From Stutzerimonas kunmingensis (GTDB lineage: Bacteria; Pseudomonadota; Gammaproteobacteria; Pseudomonadales; Pseudomonadaceae), in the NCBI RefSeq assembly GCF_014764705.1, contig NZ_JACXXG010000007.1:110392-174391 (forward strand): a stretch of 64,000 nucleotides of DNA, read 5' to 3'. Shown here piece by piece: positions 39,001-47,619 of this stretch. Both the position numbers and the translations under genes were made by a program. Below the pieces are notes generated by a model. The model made no database searches, was not told where the DNA came from, and was given only the letters and a program-made list of their open reading frames with translations. Each line of letters begins with the position of its first letter. Within the stretch, counting starts at the first letter, position 1.

Positions 39001-39660
39001 TCAGGCCTCGCACACCATGCGGTCGCCGACGCGAAGTAAGCCCTGATCGATGGCCAGGTGCACGAGCTCGGCCTGGGAGCTGACCTCCAGCTTGCTTTTC
39101 AGCAGGGCCATATGGTTCGAGACGGTCTTGCTGCTGATGCACAGCCGCTCGGCGATCTCCCGATTACCGATGCCTCGCGCAAGCATGATGAAGATTTCCA
39201 TTTCACGCGGCGTCATATCGGCCAGTCGCCCCTTCATCGGCGACTGCGAAGGGCGCTGGCAGGCCAGCTCGGTCGCCAGCGGCTGCTCGATGAAGGTCTG
39301 CCCGGCAAGCACCTTGCGCACCGCCTCTACCAGCACGTCCGGCGCGCAGCGCTTGGTCAGATAGCCGGAGGCGCCAGCATCCAGTGCCTGCCGGACGAGT
39401 GCCAGCTCGTCGTGCATGCTGAAGATCAGCACCGGCATCAGCGGCAACCGCTGACGCAGGCGCCGGCAAGTTTCCAGCCCACTGATGCCCGGCAGACCGA
39501 GGTCGAGCACGACCAGACTGGGAATCGATTCCTGCACCTGCTCCAGCGCCTGCTCACCGCTGGCGGCTTCACTGACTGTCACCTCGGGAAGCAAAGCCTT
39601 GAGCAGGCTCGCGTAGCCCTGACGCACTACCGCGTGGTCATCCACCAGCAGAATCTTCAT
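39001..39660 (-). CDS. pedR2: LuxR-type response regulator, PedR2-like
   Basis: A 219-residue NarL/FixJ-type regulator: receiver domain with DD at 7-8, phospho-acceptor D53 in LVVLDLGLPGISG and a lysine in GYLTKR; C-terminal helix-turn-helix (TPREMEIFIMLARGIGNREIAERLCISSKTVSNHM, in two halves around the turn). Its ATG overlaps the kinase stop (ATGA). In P. putida PedS2/PedR2 switches expression between the calcium enzyme PedE and the lanthanide enzyme PedH; placement here supports that identity. The symbol is by context and family. Confidence 0.85.
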   Translation of the reverse strand: MKILLVDDHAVVRQGYASLLKALLPEVTVSEAASGEQALEQVQESIPSLVVLDLGLPGISGLETCRRLRQRLPLMPVLIFSMHDELALVRQALDAGASGYLTKRCAPDVLVEAVRKVLAGQTFIEQPLATELACQRPSQSPMKGRLADMTPREMEIFIMLARGIGNREIAERLCISSKTVSNHMALLKSKLEVSSQAELVHLAIDQGLLRVGDRMVCEA

Positions 39661-40922
39661 GACGCGGCTCCTTGCAAAGGCAACTTGAGATAGAGCGCCC
39701 AACCCTTGCCGGCGCGGTGGCGCACACGCAGCCGAGCACCCAGACAGCGCGCGTGCTCGACCATCGAGCGCAGGCCGACTCCCGGCCGTTCTGGCGGCAA
39801 CCCATGGCCATCGTCTCGCAGCAACAGGCGCAGCCCGTTGTGATTCCCGCACAGATGCAGGCACACGCGAGTCGCGCGCGCATGCCGCGCCACATTGGTC
39901 AGCGCCTCCTGCACCATGCGATAGAGATGCACCTTGGCGTCCATCGACAGTGCTGGAATAGCTCCACGCAGCTGGACATCGCATTGGATACCTTGAGTGC
40001 TCTGCCACTGCTCAGCGAGTTGCCCGATGGCGTCTTCCAGGTTCAGGTGATCGAGCATCACCGGATACAGGTCTCGCACCAGCGTGCGAAAGCCGTTCTG
40101 CAGATCGAGGCTATGTTGCTCAAGGTGCGCCGCGGTATCGCGAATGGCGTCGGGCTGGTCCGCCTGGACGCGCAGCAGACAGGCCCGCGCGCGGATGCCG
40201 GCCAGGTACTGGCCGAGGTCGTCATGCAGCGCTTGCGCCAGACGAGTGCGTTCACGTTCCTGCAGCGCCAGCAGCGCCTGGGTCAGTTGCTCATTGTCGG
40301 CCCGCGCATCTTCGAGTGCAGCGGCCATGTGATTGAAGCGTTCGGCGAGCCTGCGCGACTCGGCGAAGCGATGCGATGGCAGGCGGGTGTCGAGTCGGCC
40401 GTCGGCGATGCTCACCAGTGCACCAAGCAACTCGCTGAGCACTCGCATGCCCGGGCGCACGGCCCAGCGGATCGCCAGCAGGCAGAGCAGCAGCGCCAGG
40501 CCGAACAGCACCAGCAACTGCAACAACGAATCGCTGACCTCTTCGACTTCGTCATGCGGATCGACGCTGATGTGCAGCCGCTGGCCGTTGGAAAGCTGAA
40601 GGACGCTGGGTGACGAAAGTTCGGCTGGGTACAGCCAGGACCCGAGCCAGTTGTCGAGCGCTGGATCGACCCCGACGGGCATCGATTCAGTGGCGTCCAG
40701 CCAGCGCACACGAATGTGGCGCAGGCTATCGGTCAGGCCCGGGCGCAGCGAGTCGGGATCGCGCTCGGCCATCTCGCCGAGATAGCCAACCACGGCCGCC
40801 GCGGCATCGAGCTCACGCTTTACATCGTGGGCGGCCTGGCGCAGCAACACCGCCAGACAGACCATGGTGATCAGGGTGAAGAGCAACGTGACCAGCAGAT
40901 TGATTCGCCAGAGTGCGGACAT
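39657..40922 (-). CDS. pedS2: Sensor histidine kinase, PedS2-like
   Basis: A 421-residue membrane kinase: membrane segments at about 7-28 and 132-152 enclose a periplasmic domain of about 100 residues. A HAMP region follows, then a HisKA_3 domain with the phospho-histidine H233 in LAQALHDDLGQYLAG and a C-terminal ATPase domain (DDGHGLPPERPGVGLRSM). The end of the periplasmic domain is acidic (SVDPHDEVEEVSD), a possible cation site. It probably senses lanthanides or an alcohol-oxidation signal, by analogy with P. putida PedS2. It is coupled with pedR2 and follows the cupredoxin gene by 41 bp. Confidence 0.85.
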   Translation of the reverse strand: MSALWRINLLVTLLFTLITMVCLAVLLRQAAHDVKRELDAAAAVVGYLGEMAERDPDSLRPGLTDSLRHIRVRWLDATESMPVGVDPALDNWLGSWLYPAELSSPSVLQLSNGQRLHISVDPHDEVEEVSDSLLQLLVLFGLALLLCLLAIRWAVRPGMRVLSELLGALVSIADGRLDTRLPSHRFAESRRLAERFNHMAAALEDARADNEQLTQALLALQERERTRLAQALHDDLGQYLAGIRARACLLRVQADQPDAIRDTAAHLEQHSLDLQNGFRTLVRDLYPVMLDHLNLEDAIGQLAEQWQSTQGIQCDVQLRGAIPALSMDAKVHLYRMVQEALTNVARHARATRVCLHLCGNHNGLRLLLRDDGHGLPPERPGVGLRSMVEHARCLGARLRVRHRAGKGWALYLKLPLQGAAS

Positions 40923-40963
40923 ATCGGCAACTCCCCGTGATCAGCGCCGAGCGCCAGTCCGCT

Positions 40964-41401
40964 TCACTTGACCACGAACCGGCCTTCCATGCCCTTGTTC
41001 TGCAGCCCCTTGCAGTAGAACGGGTAGCTGCCCGGCTTGACGGGCAGGAAGAAGATTTCTGCCTCGCCGGCATCCTCGAACTCCAGCTCGACCAGCGTGA
41101 TCGCCTTGATCTCCACACCACCGGCCTCGACCTTGCGCAGATAGATCGACTGGGCGAACTCGGGCGCCTGGAACGCGCACTCCTTCTGACCATCGGAGCT
41201 GACCTTGAGCTGGTAGGCGACGCCGGTTTCCAGCTGATATTCCTTCTGCGACACCGCGTAGTCGCTCTGCTCGGAACCGAACTTCAGATCCGGCAAAGCC
41301 TGCGTACGACGGGTCAGGTCACCGGCGGCGTGGCTGTGATCGAATCCGACCAGGCTGCCAACGAACAGCAGGTTGAGCAGCAGAGCTTTGTAAGTGGGCA
41401 T
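40964..41401 (-). CDS. Cupredoxin-like periplasmic protein without histidines
   Basis: A 145-residue protein with a signal peptide (cut after DHSHA) and a cupredoxin beta-barrel pattern, including the C-terminal loop YPFYCKGLQNKGMEGRF. In true blue-copper proteins that loop carries Cys, His and Met; here Cys and Met are kept but the histidine position is glutamine, and the mature chain has no histidine at all. An acidic stretch ELEFEDAGEAEIFF is notable. It heads the pedS2-pedR2 operon and has a TACCAAGG box about 70 bp upstream. It may be an accessory sensor or metal-binding protein; copper binding is doubtful. Confidence 0.75.
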   Translation of the reverse strand: MPTYKALLLNLLFVGSLVGFDHSHAAGDLTRRTQALPDLKFGSEQSDYAVSQKEYQLETGVAYQLKVSSDGQKECAFQAPEFAQSIYLRKVEAGGVEIKAITLVELEFEDAGEAEIFFLPVKPGSYPFYCKGLQNKGMEGRFVVK

Positions 41402-41465
41402 GGGAATGGCCTCGTTATTGTTTTCGGTGTCGCCATCCTAAGGCGCCCCGCCCTGCCCAGCTTCC

Positions 41466-41477
41466 TACCTTGGTAGC
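41466..41477 (-). promoter_or_regulatory. TACCAAGG box before the cupredoxin-pedS2-pedR2 operon
   Basis: CTACCTTGGTAG is an inverted pair of CTACC half-sites spaced by two bases, about 66-76 bp before the cupredoxin start. On that strand it reads TACCAAGGTAGGA, close to TACCAAGGGAGGA at pedH and exaB. Confidence 0.55.
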
Positions 41478-41614
41478 GTTCAGAGGCCGATGAATCTGGC
41501 GCTCCAGACTCTTTCATGGCAGTGGCGGCGATTCAAATCTGCGCAAACACCGGCTGCGTCACCCGTTTCGGCAGCCTGACGGCGCGCACCCCGAGTGCCG
41601 AGCGAGCCGAATCA

Positions 41615-41639
41615 GTACCAAGGTCGCAGTACCAAGGTA
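41615..41639 (+). promoter_or_regulatory. Two tandem TACCAAGG boxes before the chemoreceptor
   Basis: AGTACCAAGGT occurs twice in direct orientation with a 14-bp period, about 155-177 bp before the broken chemoreceptor's start codon. Confidence 0.55.
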
Positions 41640-41791
41640 TCGATCAATTTCCTGCCAGCGCGGCCGCCATATCCAGGTATGCATGATGCCGATTGGACAT
41701 CATCCGATCTTTGGCCGCCCCACGTGAGACCGTCAGCGTCCCTGGGCCCGCCACCGCTGGTTCTTTTGCGTTGTCAGGAGTAGGAACCGTG

Positions 41792-43964
41792 ATGTCTCTC
41801 AAATCCATACAGCAGCGAATAGCGATCACCGGCGGCTTATGCCTGCTGGCAACCGCGGGCATCTTGATTGGCTACAGCGTCTACCTTGCCAGCTCGACCC
41901 AGGGCATGGTGTCCGACCGGGTCAGTCAGCAGGCGCAGGAAGATGCCTTGCAGACCCTGCAGCACCTCGGCGGGAAATACGCCGGAGAAATCCGCTCCGA
42001 GGTTCACCGAAGCGCTGGAAGCGGCGCGGGGCATGGCGACGACCTTTGCGGTCGGCAAGCTGAACCCGGCGGGTTCGGGTGGGCTGCAGGTTGGCCGGGA
42101 CGAGGTGAACTCGATTCTGCTCAACGTGCTGAAAAGCTATCCGGACTTCAACGGCACCTACTCGTGCTGGGAGCCGGACGCAATCGACGGCCAGGATTTC
42201 CTATTCACTGGTGGCCAGAACGGTAACAACGAGCAGACCGGTCGCTTCACGCCCTACTGGACGCGGGGCGCAGACGGCAAGATCGCGGTGCAGCCGCTGG
42301 TCGAGTACGACACCATGGACAAGCACCCCAACGGCGTACTCAAGGGCGGCTGGTACATCGGGCCGCGGGAAACGCTCAAGGAAAGCGTGCTCGGCCCGCT
42401 GCCCTACATCGTGCAGGGCAAGCAGGTATGGCTGGCGACGCTTTCGGTTCCGATCATCGTCGATGGCCGCTTCATGGGTGTGGCGGGCACCGACTACAAC
42501 CTCGACTTCGTGCAGAAGATCAGCCAGGAAGTATCCGGCAAGCTGTTCGAGGGCCGAGGCGAGGTGGCGATCATCAGTGACCAGGGGCTGATCGTGGCGG
42601 AGAGCCGCTCGCCAGAACTGATTGGCCAGCACTTCCAGAAGGTATTGCCGAACGAGTGGCAGACGGCTCTGAGCGCCGTGCAGAAAGGCAAAGAACTCGC
42701 CCGTCTGGACGCAGACGGCACGATCGTGGTGTTCGCGCCTATCGAGCTGGGTCGTACCGGCAAACCCTGGTCGATGATGCTGAAGATCAACAAGGAAATC
42801 GTGCTGGCCAAGGCCACCGAGCTGAAGACCGAGATGGACGCCAAGAGCGATCGGAGCATGCTGCAGCAGATCGGCGCAGGCGTGCTCATCTCAATCCTCG
42901 CCGTGCTTGCGCTGTGGCTTTCTTCCCGCTCGGTCGCCCTGCCCATTCGCAAAGCCGCGCAGCTGGCCGGTGCCATTCAGAAAGGCGACTTTTCCCAGCG
43001 CCTGGCGCACCAGTCCGCGGACGAAGTCGGCCAGCTATCCGCCAGCCTCGACCGGATGGCCGACAGCCTGCAGGAGCAGGTACACGTGGCCGAACGCATC
43101 TCCCAGGGCGACCTGGCGGTGGAAGTCCGTCTGGCCTCGGAGCACGACCAGCTCGGGCTTGCGCTCAGGCGAATGGTCGACAACCTCAACGAGTTGGTAT
43201 CCCAGGTCCAGCAGAGCTCAGGGCTGATCAACGACAAGGCCGGCCAGGTGACGAGCCTCAGCCAGGATCTTTCCAGCGGCGCAACGGAATCGGCCTCCGC
43301 GGTGACTGAGATCAGCGCCACCATCAACCAGATGGCTGCGCAGATTCGCCAGACCTCTGAATACGCCAGCGAAGCCAACGCCCTCTCGCGCGATTCCGAG
43401 CATTCGGCCCGCGGTGGCAACGAGTTGATGGTCACCCTGAAAGCGGCAATGCAGGAGATCAACCAGTCGGGCCTGGATATCACCAACATCATCAGGGCAA
43501 TCGAAGAGATCGCCACGCAAACCAACCTCCTCGCACTGAACGCGGCCATCGAGGCGGCCCGTGCCGGCGAGCATGGCCGCGGGTTCGCCGTGGTCGCCGA
43601 TGAAGTCCGTCAGCTGGCAGCCCGCAGTGCCGAGGCCGCACAGCGCTCTACCCGTCTGATCCAGGAGTCCAATGCGCGGACGATCAAGGGCATGGAGCTC
43701 ACCGACGACACGGCACGGGCGCTGGAAGCGATCGTTCAGGGCGCGGCACAGGTTTCGCAGCTGGTCGACGAGATCGCCTCGGCGTCGAGCCAGCAGGCGT
43801 CCGGTATCGAATAGGTCAGCCTGGCCATCGGCCAGATCGATGAAGTGGTGCACCACAACAGCAGCAACTCAGAGCAATCGACGCAGGCCGCACAGGAGCT
43901 GACGCAGCAAGCGCAGCAAATGATCGTGCAGGTCGGCCGATTCAAGGTCAGGCGAGTCCGCTAA
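41792..43964 (+). pseudogene. Broken methyl-accepting chemotaxis protein (dCache type)
   Basis: The start ATG at 41792 begins MSLKSIQQRIAITGG and a first membrane segment. After IRSE (41999-42001) one extra G at about 42002 shifts the frame; in the next frame the protein goes on [16 protein letters not shown]. It then gives a full periplasmic Cache domain, a second membrane segment ([18 protein letters not shown]), a HAMP domain and a signalling domain with [19 protein letters not shown]. Near the end a TAG at 43812-43814 stands where related receptors have CAG (Gln), followed by 49 more in-frame codons to TAA at 43962. Two lesions make it a likely pseudogene, although each alone could be a base-call error. 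Its tandem TACCAAGG boxes place it in the alcohol regulon. Confidence 0.85.
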
Positions 43965-43971
43965 GGGCCGG

Positions 43972-43998
43972 GGCGGCGCAGGGCCTGCGCCGCCTTTT
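43972..43998 (+). terminator. Terminator after the chemoreceptor
   Basis: A 9-bp GC-rich stem GGCGGCGCA / TGCGCCGCC with loop GGGCC, followed by TTTT; seven bases beyond the old stop codon. Confidence 0.8.
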
Positions 43999-44015
43999 CA
44001 TCGTCACTTCTACGA

Positions 44016-44038
44016 CCTTGGTACACAGCGACTGGTAC
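44016..44038 (+). promoter_or_regulatory. TACCAAGG box before the pedABC-type operon
   Basis: CCTTGGTACACAG followed by a second partial site CTGGTAC eight bases on. It lies about 65-87 bp before the first gene of the operon. Read on the other strand it is TACCAAGGTCGTAG, which fits the wider consensus. Confidence 0.55.
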
Positions 44039-44102
44039 TTTCTGCATATTCCCCCGCTCTGCCATGGTTCCTATGCTGCCTGCAACGTCACAGGAGCTGC
44101 CC

Positions 44103-45290
44103 ATGAGCCACGTATTACGACGAGCCGGTTTCCTGATCGCCCTCACTTGCTGCACGCAGTTCGCTGCAGCGGCTGCCAGCACGGAGCTGGCGATACGCAT
44201 CGGTTATCTCGGTTATCGCCCAGACACCGGCCCGGTGCTCTCCAACGTCATTCCTGAGCCCGAAGACGCCGGCCTGCGCGGCGCCGAACTGGCGATCACC
44301 GACAGCAACAGCACGGGACGTTTTCTCAAGCACAGCTATGTGCTCGAAGCGGCCACCAGCGAAACGCCGGACGAACTCCTGGAACAGGCCGGCAGGCAGT
44401 ACGCCGACGGCCTGCGCCTGTTCGTGGTCAACGCTCCGGCTGAATCCCTGCGCCAGCTGTCGGACGCCATGCCGGAGGCGCTGCTGATCAACGCCGGCAG
44501 TGCCGACGATGCACTGCGCAGCCAGAATTGCCTGGCGAATGTGCTGCACACCCTGCCCAGCCGCAGCATGCTCGCCGATGCGCTCGGCCAGTTTCTCGCG
44601 GCACGCCGCTGGAATCGCTGGATGCTGATCGTCGGCCCTACGGCTGAGGATCAGGCCTATGCCGAGGCTCTGCGGCGCGCGGCCAAACGCTTCGGTCACC
44701 GCATCGTGGAGGAGAAGCCCTGGAGCTTCGATAACGACCAGCGCCGTAGCGCCCAGGCCGAGATGCCGTTGTTCACCCAGGGCGCCGAATACGACGTGGT
44801 GCTGGTGGCCGACGAGCGTGGCGACTTCGGTGAGTACGTGCCGTATCACACCTGGCTGCCGCGCCCGGTGGCCGGCACCCAGGGCCTGATCGCCACCGGC
44901 TGGCACAAGACGGTGGAAACCTACGGTGCCGCGCAATTGCAGAAACGCTTCGAGGCGCATGCCAAGCGCTGGATGAACGACCGCGATTTCGCCGCCTGGA
45001 TGGGCGTACGCAGCCTCGCGGCGGCGGTCACCCGCCTGCGTAGCACGGACGCTGCGGCAATCCGTCAGTTGTCGCTCAGCGGTGAGCTGCCACTGGATGG
45101 TTTCAAGGGTCGCAAGCTGAGCTTCCGCCCATGGAATGGCCAGCTGCGCCAGCCGATCCCGCTGGTACACCCGCGCGCCCTGGTATCGAACTCGCCGCAG
45201 GACGGCTTCCTGCATCCCACCAGCGAACTGGACACCCTCGGCTTCGACGCACCGGAAAGCAGCTGCCGCCTGAACGAGGCGCGCCCATGA
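44103..45290 (+). CDS. ABC substrate-binding protein of the PQQ alcohol dehydrogenase system (PedA1-like)
   Basis: A 395-residue periplasmic type I binding protein with signal peptide (cut near AAAA). It is of the branched-chain-amino-acid fold but matches the family tied to PQQ alcohol dehydrogenases (IRIGYLGYRPDTGPVLSNV; GLIATGWHKTVETYGAAQLQ). In P. putida the homologous pedA1A2BC system is implicated in lanthanide supply for PedH. The ATG at 44103 has AGGAG upstream. It is the first of five tightly linked genes; its stop overlaps the next start (ATGA). Confidence 0.85.
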   Translation: MSHVLRRAGFLIALTCCTQFAAAAASTELAIRIGYLGYRPDTGPVLSNVIPEPEDAGLRGAELAITDSNSTGRFLKHSYVLEAATSETPDELLEQAGRQYADGLRLFVVNAPAESLRQLSDAMPEALLINAGSADDALRSQNCLANVLHTLPSRSMLADALGQFLAARRWNRWMLIVGPTAEDQAYAEALRRAAKRFGHRIVEEKPWSFDNDQRRSAQAEMPLFTQGAEYDVVLVADERGDFGEYVPYHTWLPRPVAGTQGLIATGWHKTVETYGAAQLQKRFEAHAKRWMNDRDFAAWMGVRSLAAAVTRLRSTDAAAIRQLSLSGELPLDGFKGRKLSFRPWNGQLRQPIPLVHPRALVSNSPQDGFLHPTSELDTLGFDAPESSCRLNEARP

Positions 45291-45775
45291 TTCGTCTGCC
45301 TGCAGCCGCGCTGCTTGGCCTTGCCACACTGCCCGCCAGCGCCGACGAGCTGGGCTATGAGGCCTATGTCGACAGCCCCAAGCGCATCAAATGCCTCTAT
45401 GGCTACGTGACGGCGAAGACCGGCAACTTCGATGCCGCCAAGGCGATCTTCGAAGACTGCGTGAAGCGCTGGAACGACGTCTACTCGATGATCTCGCTGG
45501 CGCAAATGTACGAGAGCGGCAGCGGCATGGCGCCGGACCTGCGCAAATCCGCCGAACTGCTGAAGCAAGGCGCGGAGCAACCGGACGATGCCAGCTATGT
45601 CAGCCTGGCGCGCTACCACTGGGGCGTCGCCTTGGCCGAAGGTCGTGGCGTCGAAGCCGATCAGGTCGCCGCACGCCACTGGCTGCAGCGCGCAGCCGCC
45701 GGCGGCCAGGAAGAAGCCGAAGAATATCTGCGTCAGCTGGACAGCAGCGACGCCACTGCCCCCATCACACAATAA
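45287..45775 (+). CDS. Exported Sel1/TPR-repeat protein
   Basis: A 162-residue protein with a signal peptide (cut after LPASA) and two to three Sel1-like helical repeats (AAKAIFEDCVKRWNDVYSMISLAQMYESG; VSLARYHWGVALAEGRGVEAD). Such repeats bind partner proteins. It is found with the PQQ-linked ABC transporter; precise role unknown. It overlaps the upstream stop by four bases and is followed after 18 bp by the beta-propeller gene. Confidence 0.75.
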   Translation: MIRLPAAALLGLATLPASADELGYEAYVDSPKRIKCLYGYVTAKTGNFDAAKAIFEDCVKRWNDVYSMISLAQMYESGSGMAPDLRKSAELLKQGAEQPDDASYVSLARYHWGVALAEGRGVEADQVAARHWLQRAAAGGQEEAEEYLRQLDSSDATAPITQ

Positions 45776-45793
45776 CGACAAGAGAGTCCAACC

Positions 45794-46765
45794 ATGCCCA
45801 GAACTGCCCTTGCCTCCGCCATCGCCATTGCCCTCAGCCTTGCCGCAGGCTCGGCTGTCGCCGCCACCGCCTATGTCTCCAACGAAAAAGACGACAGCAT
45901 CAGCGTGATCAATCTGGACACGATGGAAACCGTCGAGACCCTGGAAGTCGGCATGCGTCCGCGCGGCCTCACGCTCTCCCATGACAACGAGCTGCTGTAC
46001 ATCTGCGCCAGCGACTCGGACACCGTGCAGGTGATGGACCTGGCCACGCGGCAGATCATCAAGCAGCTACCGTCGGGCGCCGATCCCGAGCAGTTCGCCC
46101 TGCACCCGAACAACAAATGGCTGTACATCTCCAATGAAGACGACGCGCTGGTGACCGTGGTCGACGTCGACAAGGAAGAAGTGCTGGCGCAGATCGACGT
46201 CGGCGTCGAGCCCGAGGGCATGGGGGTGAGCCCGGATGGCAAGTGGGCGGTCAACACCAGCGAAACCACCAACATGCTTCACTGGATCGATACCAGCACC
46301 AACGAACTGGTCGACAACACCTTGGTCGACCAGCGCCCCCGCCACGTGGAGTTCACCAGGGACAGCAAGCAGCTATGGGCATCGGCCGAGATCGGCGGCA
46401 CGGTCAGCGTGGTGGACGTGGACAAGCGCGAGATCCTCAAGACCCTGACGTTCAAGATCAAGGGCGTGCACCCGGACAAGGTCCAGCCGGTGGGCATCAA
46501 ACTCAGCTCCGACGGTAAGTACGCCTTCGTTGCGCTCGGCCCGGCCAATCACATCGCCGTAGTCGATGCGAAAACCTACGAGGTGCTCGACTACCTGCTG
46601 GTAGGCCGCCGCGTCTGGCACATGGCATTCAACCCTGACGAAAGCCTGCTGCTGACCACCAACGGCGTCAGCGGCGACGTCTCGGTGATCGACGTCGACA
46701 AGCTCAAGGTCACCAAGTCGATCAAGGTCGGCCGCTATCCATGGGGCGTGGTGGTCACTCCATGA
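45794..46765 (+). CDS. Periplasmic YVTN beta-propeller protein of the PQQ catabolism system (PedA2-like)
   Basis: A 323-residue exported protein (signal cut after SAVAA) with seven propeller repeats of the type AYVSNEKDDSISVINLDT and WLYISNEDDALVTVVDVD. It matches the family found with PQQ-dependent alcohol ABC transporters. It carries no heme or PQQ motif that I can see. It probably serves as a binding scaffold in the periplasm. Its stop overlaps the ATPase start (ATGA), so the operon is translationally coupled here. Confidence 0.85.
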   Translation: MPRTALASAIAIALSLAAGSAVAATAYVSNEKDDSISVINLDTMETVETLEVGMRPRGLTLSHDNELLYICASDSDTVQVMDLATRQIIKQLPSGADPEQFALHPNNKWLYISNEDDALVTVVDVDKEEVLAQIDVGVEPEGMGVSPDGKWAVNTSETTNMLHWIDTSTNELVDNTLVDQRPRHVEFTRDSKQLWASAEIGGTVSVVDVDKREILKTLTFKIKGVHPDKVQPVGIKLSSDGKYAFVALGPANHIAVVDAKTYEVLDYLLVGRRVWHMAFNPDESLLLTTNGVSGDVSVIDVDKLKVTKSIKVGRYPWGVVVTP

Positions 46766-47619
46766 ACGCGCTGGAGGTCAGCGACGTCGCGTTCGCCTAT
46801 GGTGAGCGGCGGGCGCTGGACGGGGTGAGTTTTACCGCAGCGCAGGGGCGTTTCACTGCGTTGCTCGGTCCGAACGGAGCCGGCAAATCGACACTGATCG
46901 CGTTGCTGACCCGCCTGTACGATCTACAGCAGGGGCAGATCCGTATCGCTGGCTTCGATCTGCGTGAAACGCCGCGCAAGGCCCTTGCGCGTCTTGGCGT
47001 GGTGTTCCAGCAGAGCACGCTGGACCTGGACCTTACGGTGGAGCAGAACCTGCGCTACCACGCGGCGCTGCATGGCATGCCGCGGGCCCTGGCCAACGAA
47101 CGTATCGAGCTGGAACTGCAGCGCCAGCAGCTCGGCGAGCGGCGACGCAGCAAGGTGCGCGAACTCAACGGTGGTCACCGTCGCCGTGTGGAAATCGCCC
47201 GTGCCCTGCTGCACCGACCGGAGCTGCTGTTGCTCGATGAGGCCAGCGCCGGCCTCGACCCCGCCAGCCGCCAGGGGCTTAACCAGCATGTACGCCTACT
47301 CTGCCAGGAGCAGGGTATGAGCGTGCTGTGGACCACGCACCTGCTCGATGAAGTCCAAGACGACGACGATCTGCTGATACTCAACCGCGGCCGCCTGGTG
47401 GCTCAGGGGCGTGCCGCGACCCTGGCCACCGAAGGCGAAGACCTGGCCGCGAGCTTTGCACGGCTGACCGGCAGCGGCCTCGATCACCAGAGCGCCCTGC
47501 TCAACAGCGCGCCGCGAGCAGTCGAAACCGGGCACGCGGCGTCTGCGACGCCGGCTTCCAACCCTGGGGCTGCTCCCGGCACGCGCGCGACCCTCGATTC
47601 CGGGCGGAAAAGTTCATGA
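46762..47619 (+). CDS. pedB: ABC transporter ATPase, PQQ alcohol dehydrogenase system (PedB-like)
   Basis: A 285-residue ATPase with Walker A GPNGAGKS, Q-loop VVFQQST, an ABC signature altered to LNGGHRRRVEIARAL, Walker B LLLLDEASAGLD and switch histidine TTHLLDE. An added C-terminal tail of about 45 residues is alanine/proline-rich. With the following permease it forms an ABC-2 type transporter. The symbol follows the P. putida ped order and is tentative. Confidence 0.85.
   Translation: MNALEVSDVAFAYGERRALDGVSFTAAQGRFTALLGPNGAGKSTLIALLTRLYDLQQGQIRIAGFDLRETPRKALARLGVVFQQSTLDLDLTVEQNLRYHAALHGMPRALANERIELELQRQQLGERRRSKVRELNGGHRRRVEIARALLHRPELLLLDEASAGLDPASRQGLNQHVRLLCQEQGMSVLWTTHLLDEVQDDDDLLILNRGRLVAQGRAATLATEGEDLAASFARLTGSGLDHQSALLNSAPRAVETGHAASATPASNPGAAPGTRATLDSGRKSS

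Larger units (their letters stand above)
41402..41791. other. Divergent promoter region of cupredoxin and chemoreceptor genes
   Basis: A 390-bp gap with no gene. It holds one palindromic CTACCTTGGTAG box near the cupredoxin gene and two tandem AGTACCAAGGT boxes near the chemoreceptor pseudogene. Nothing else was recognised. Confidence 0.6.
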
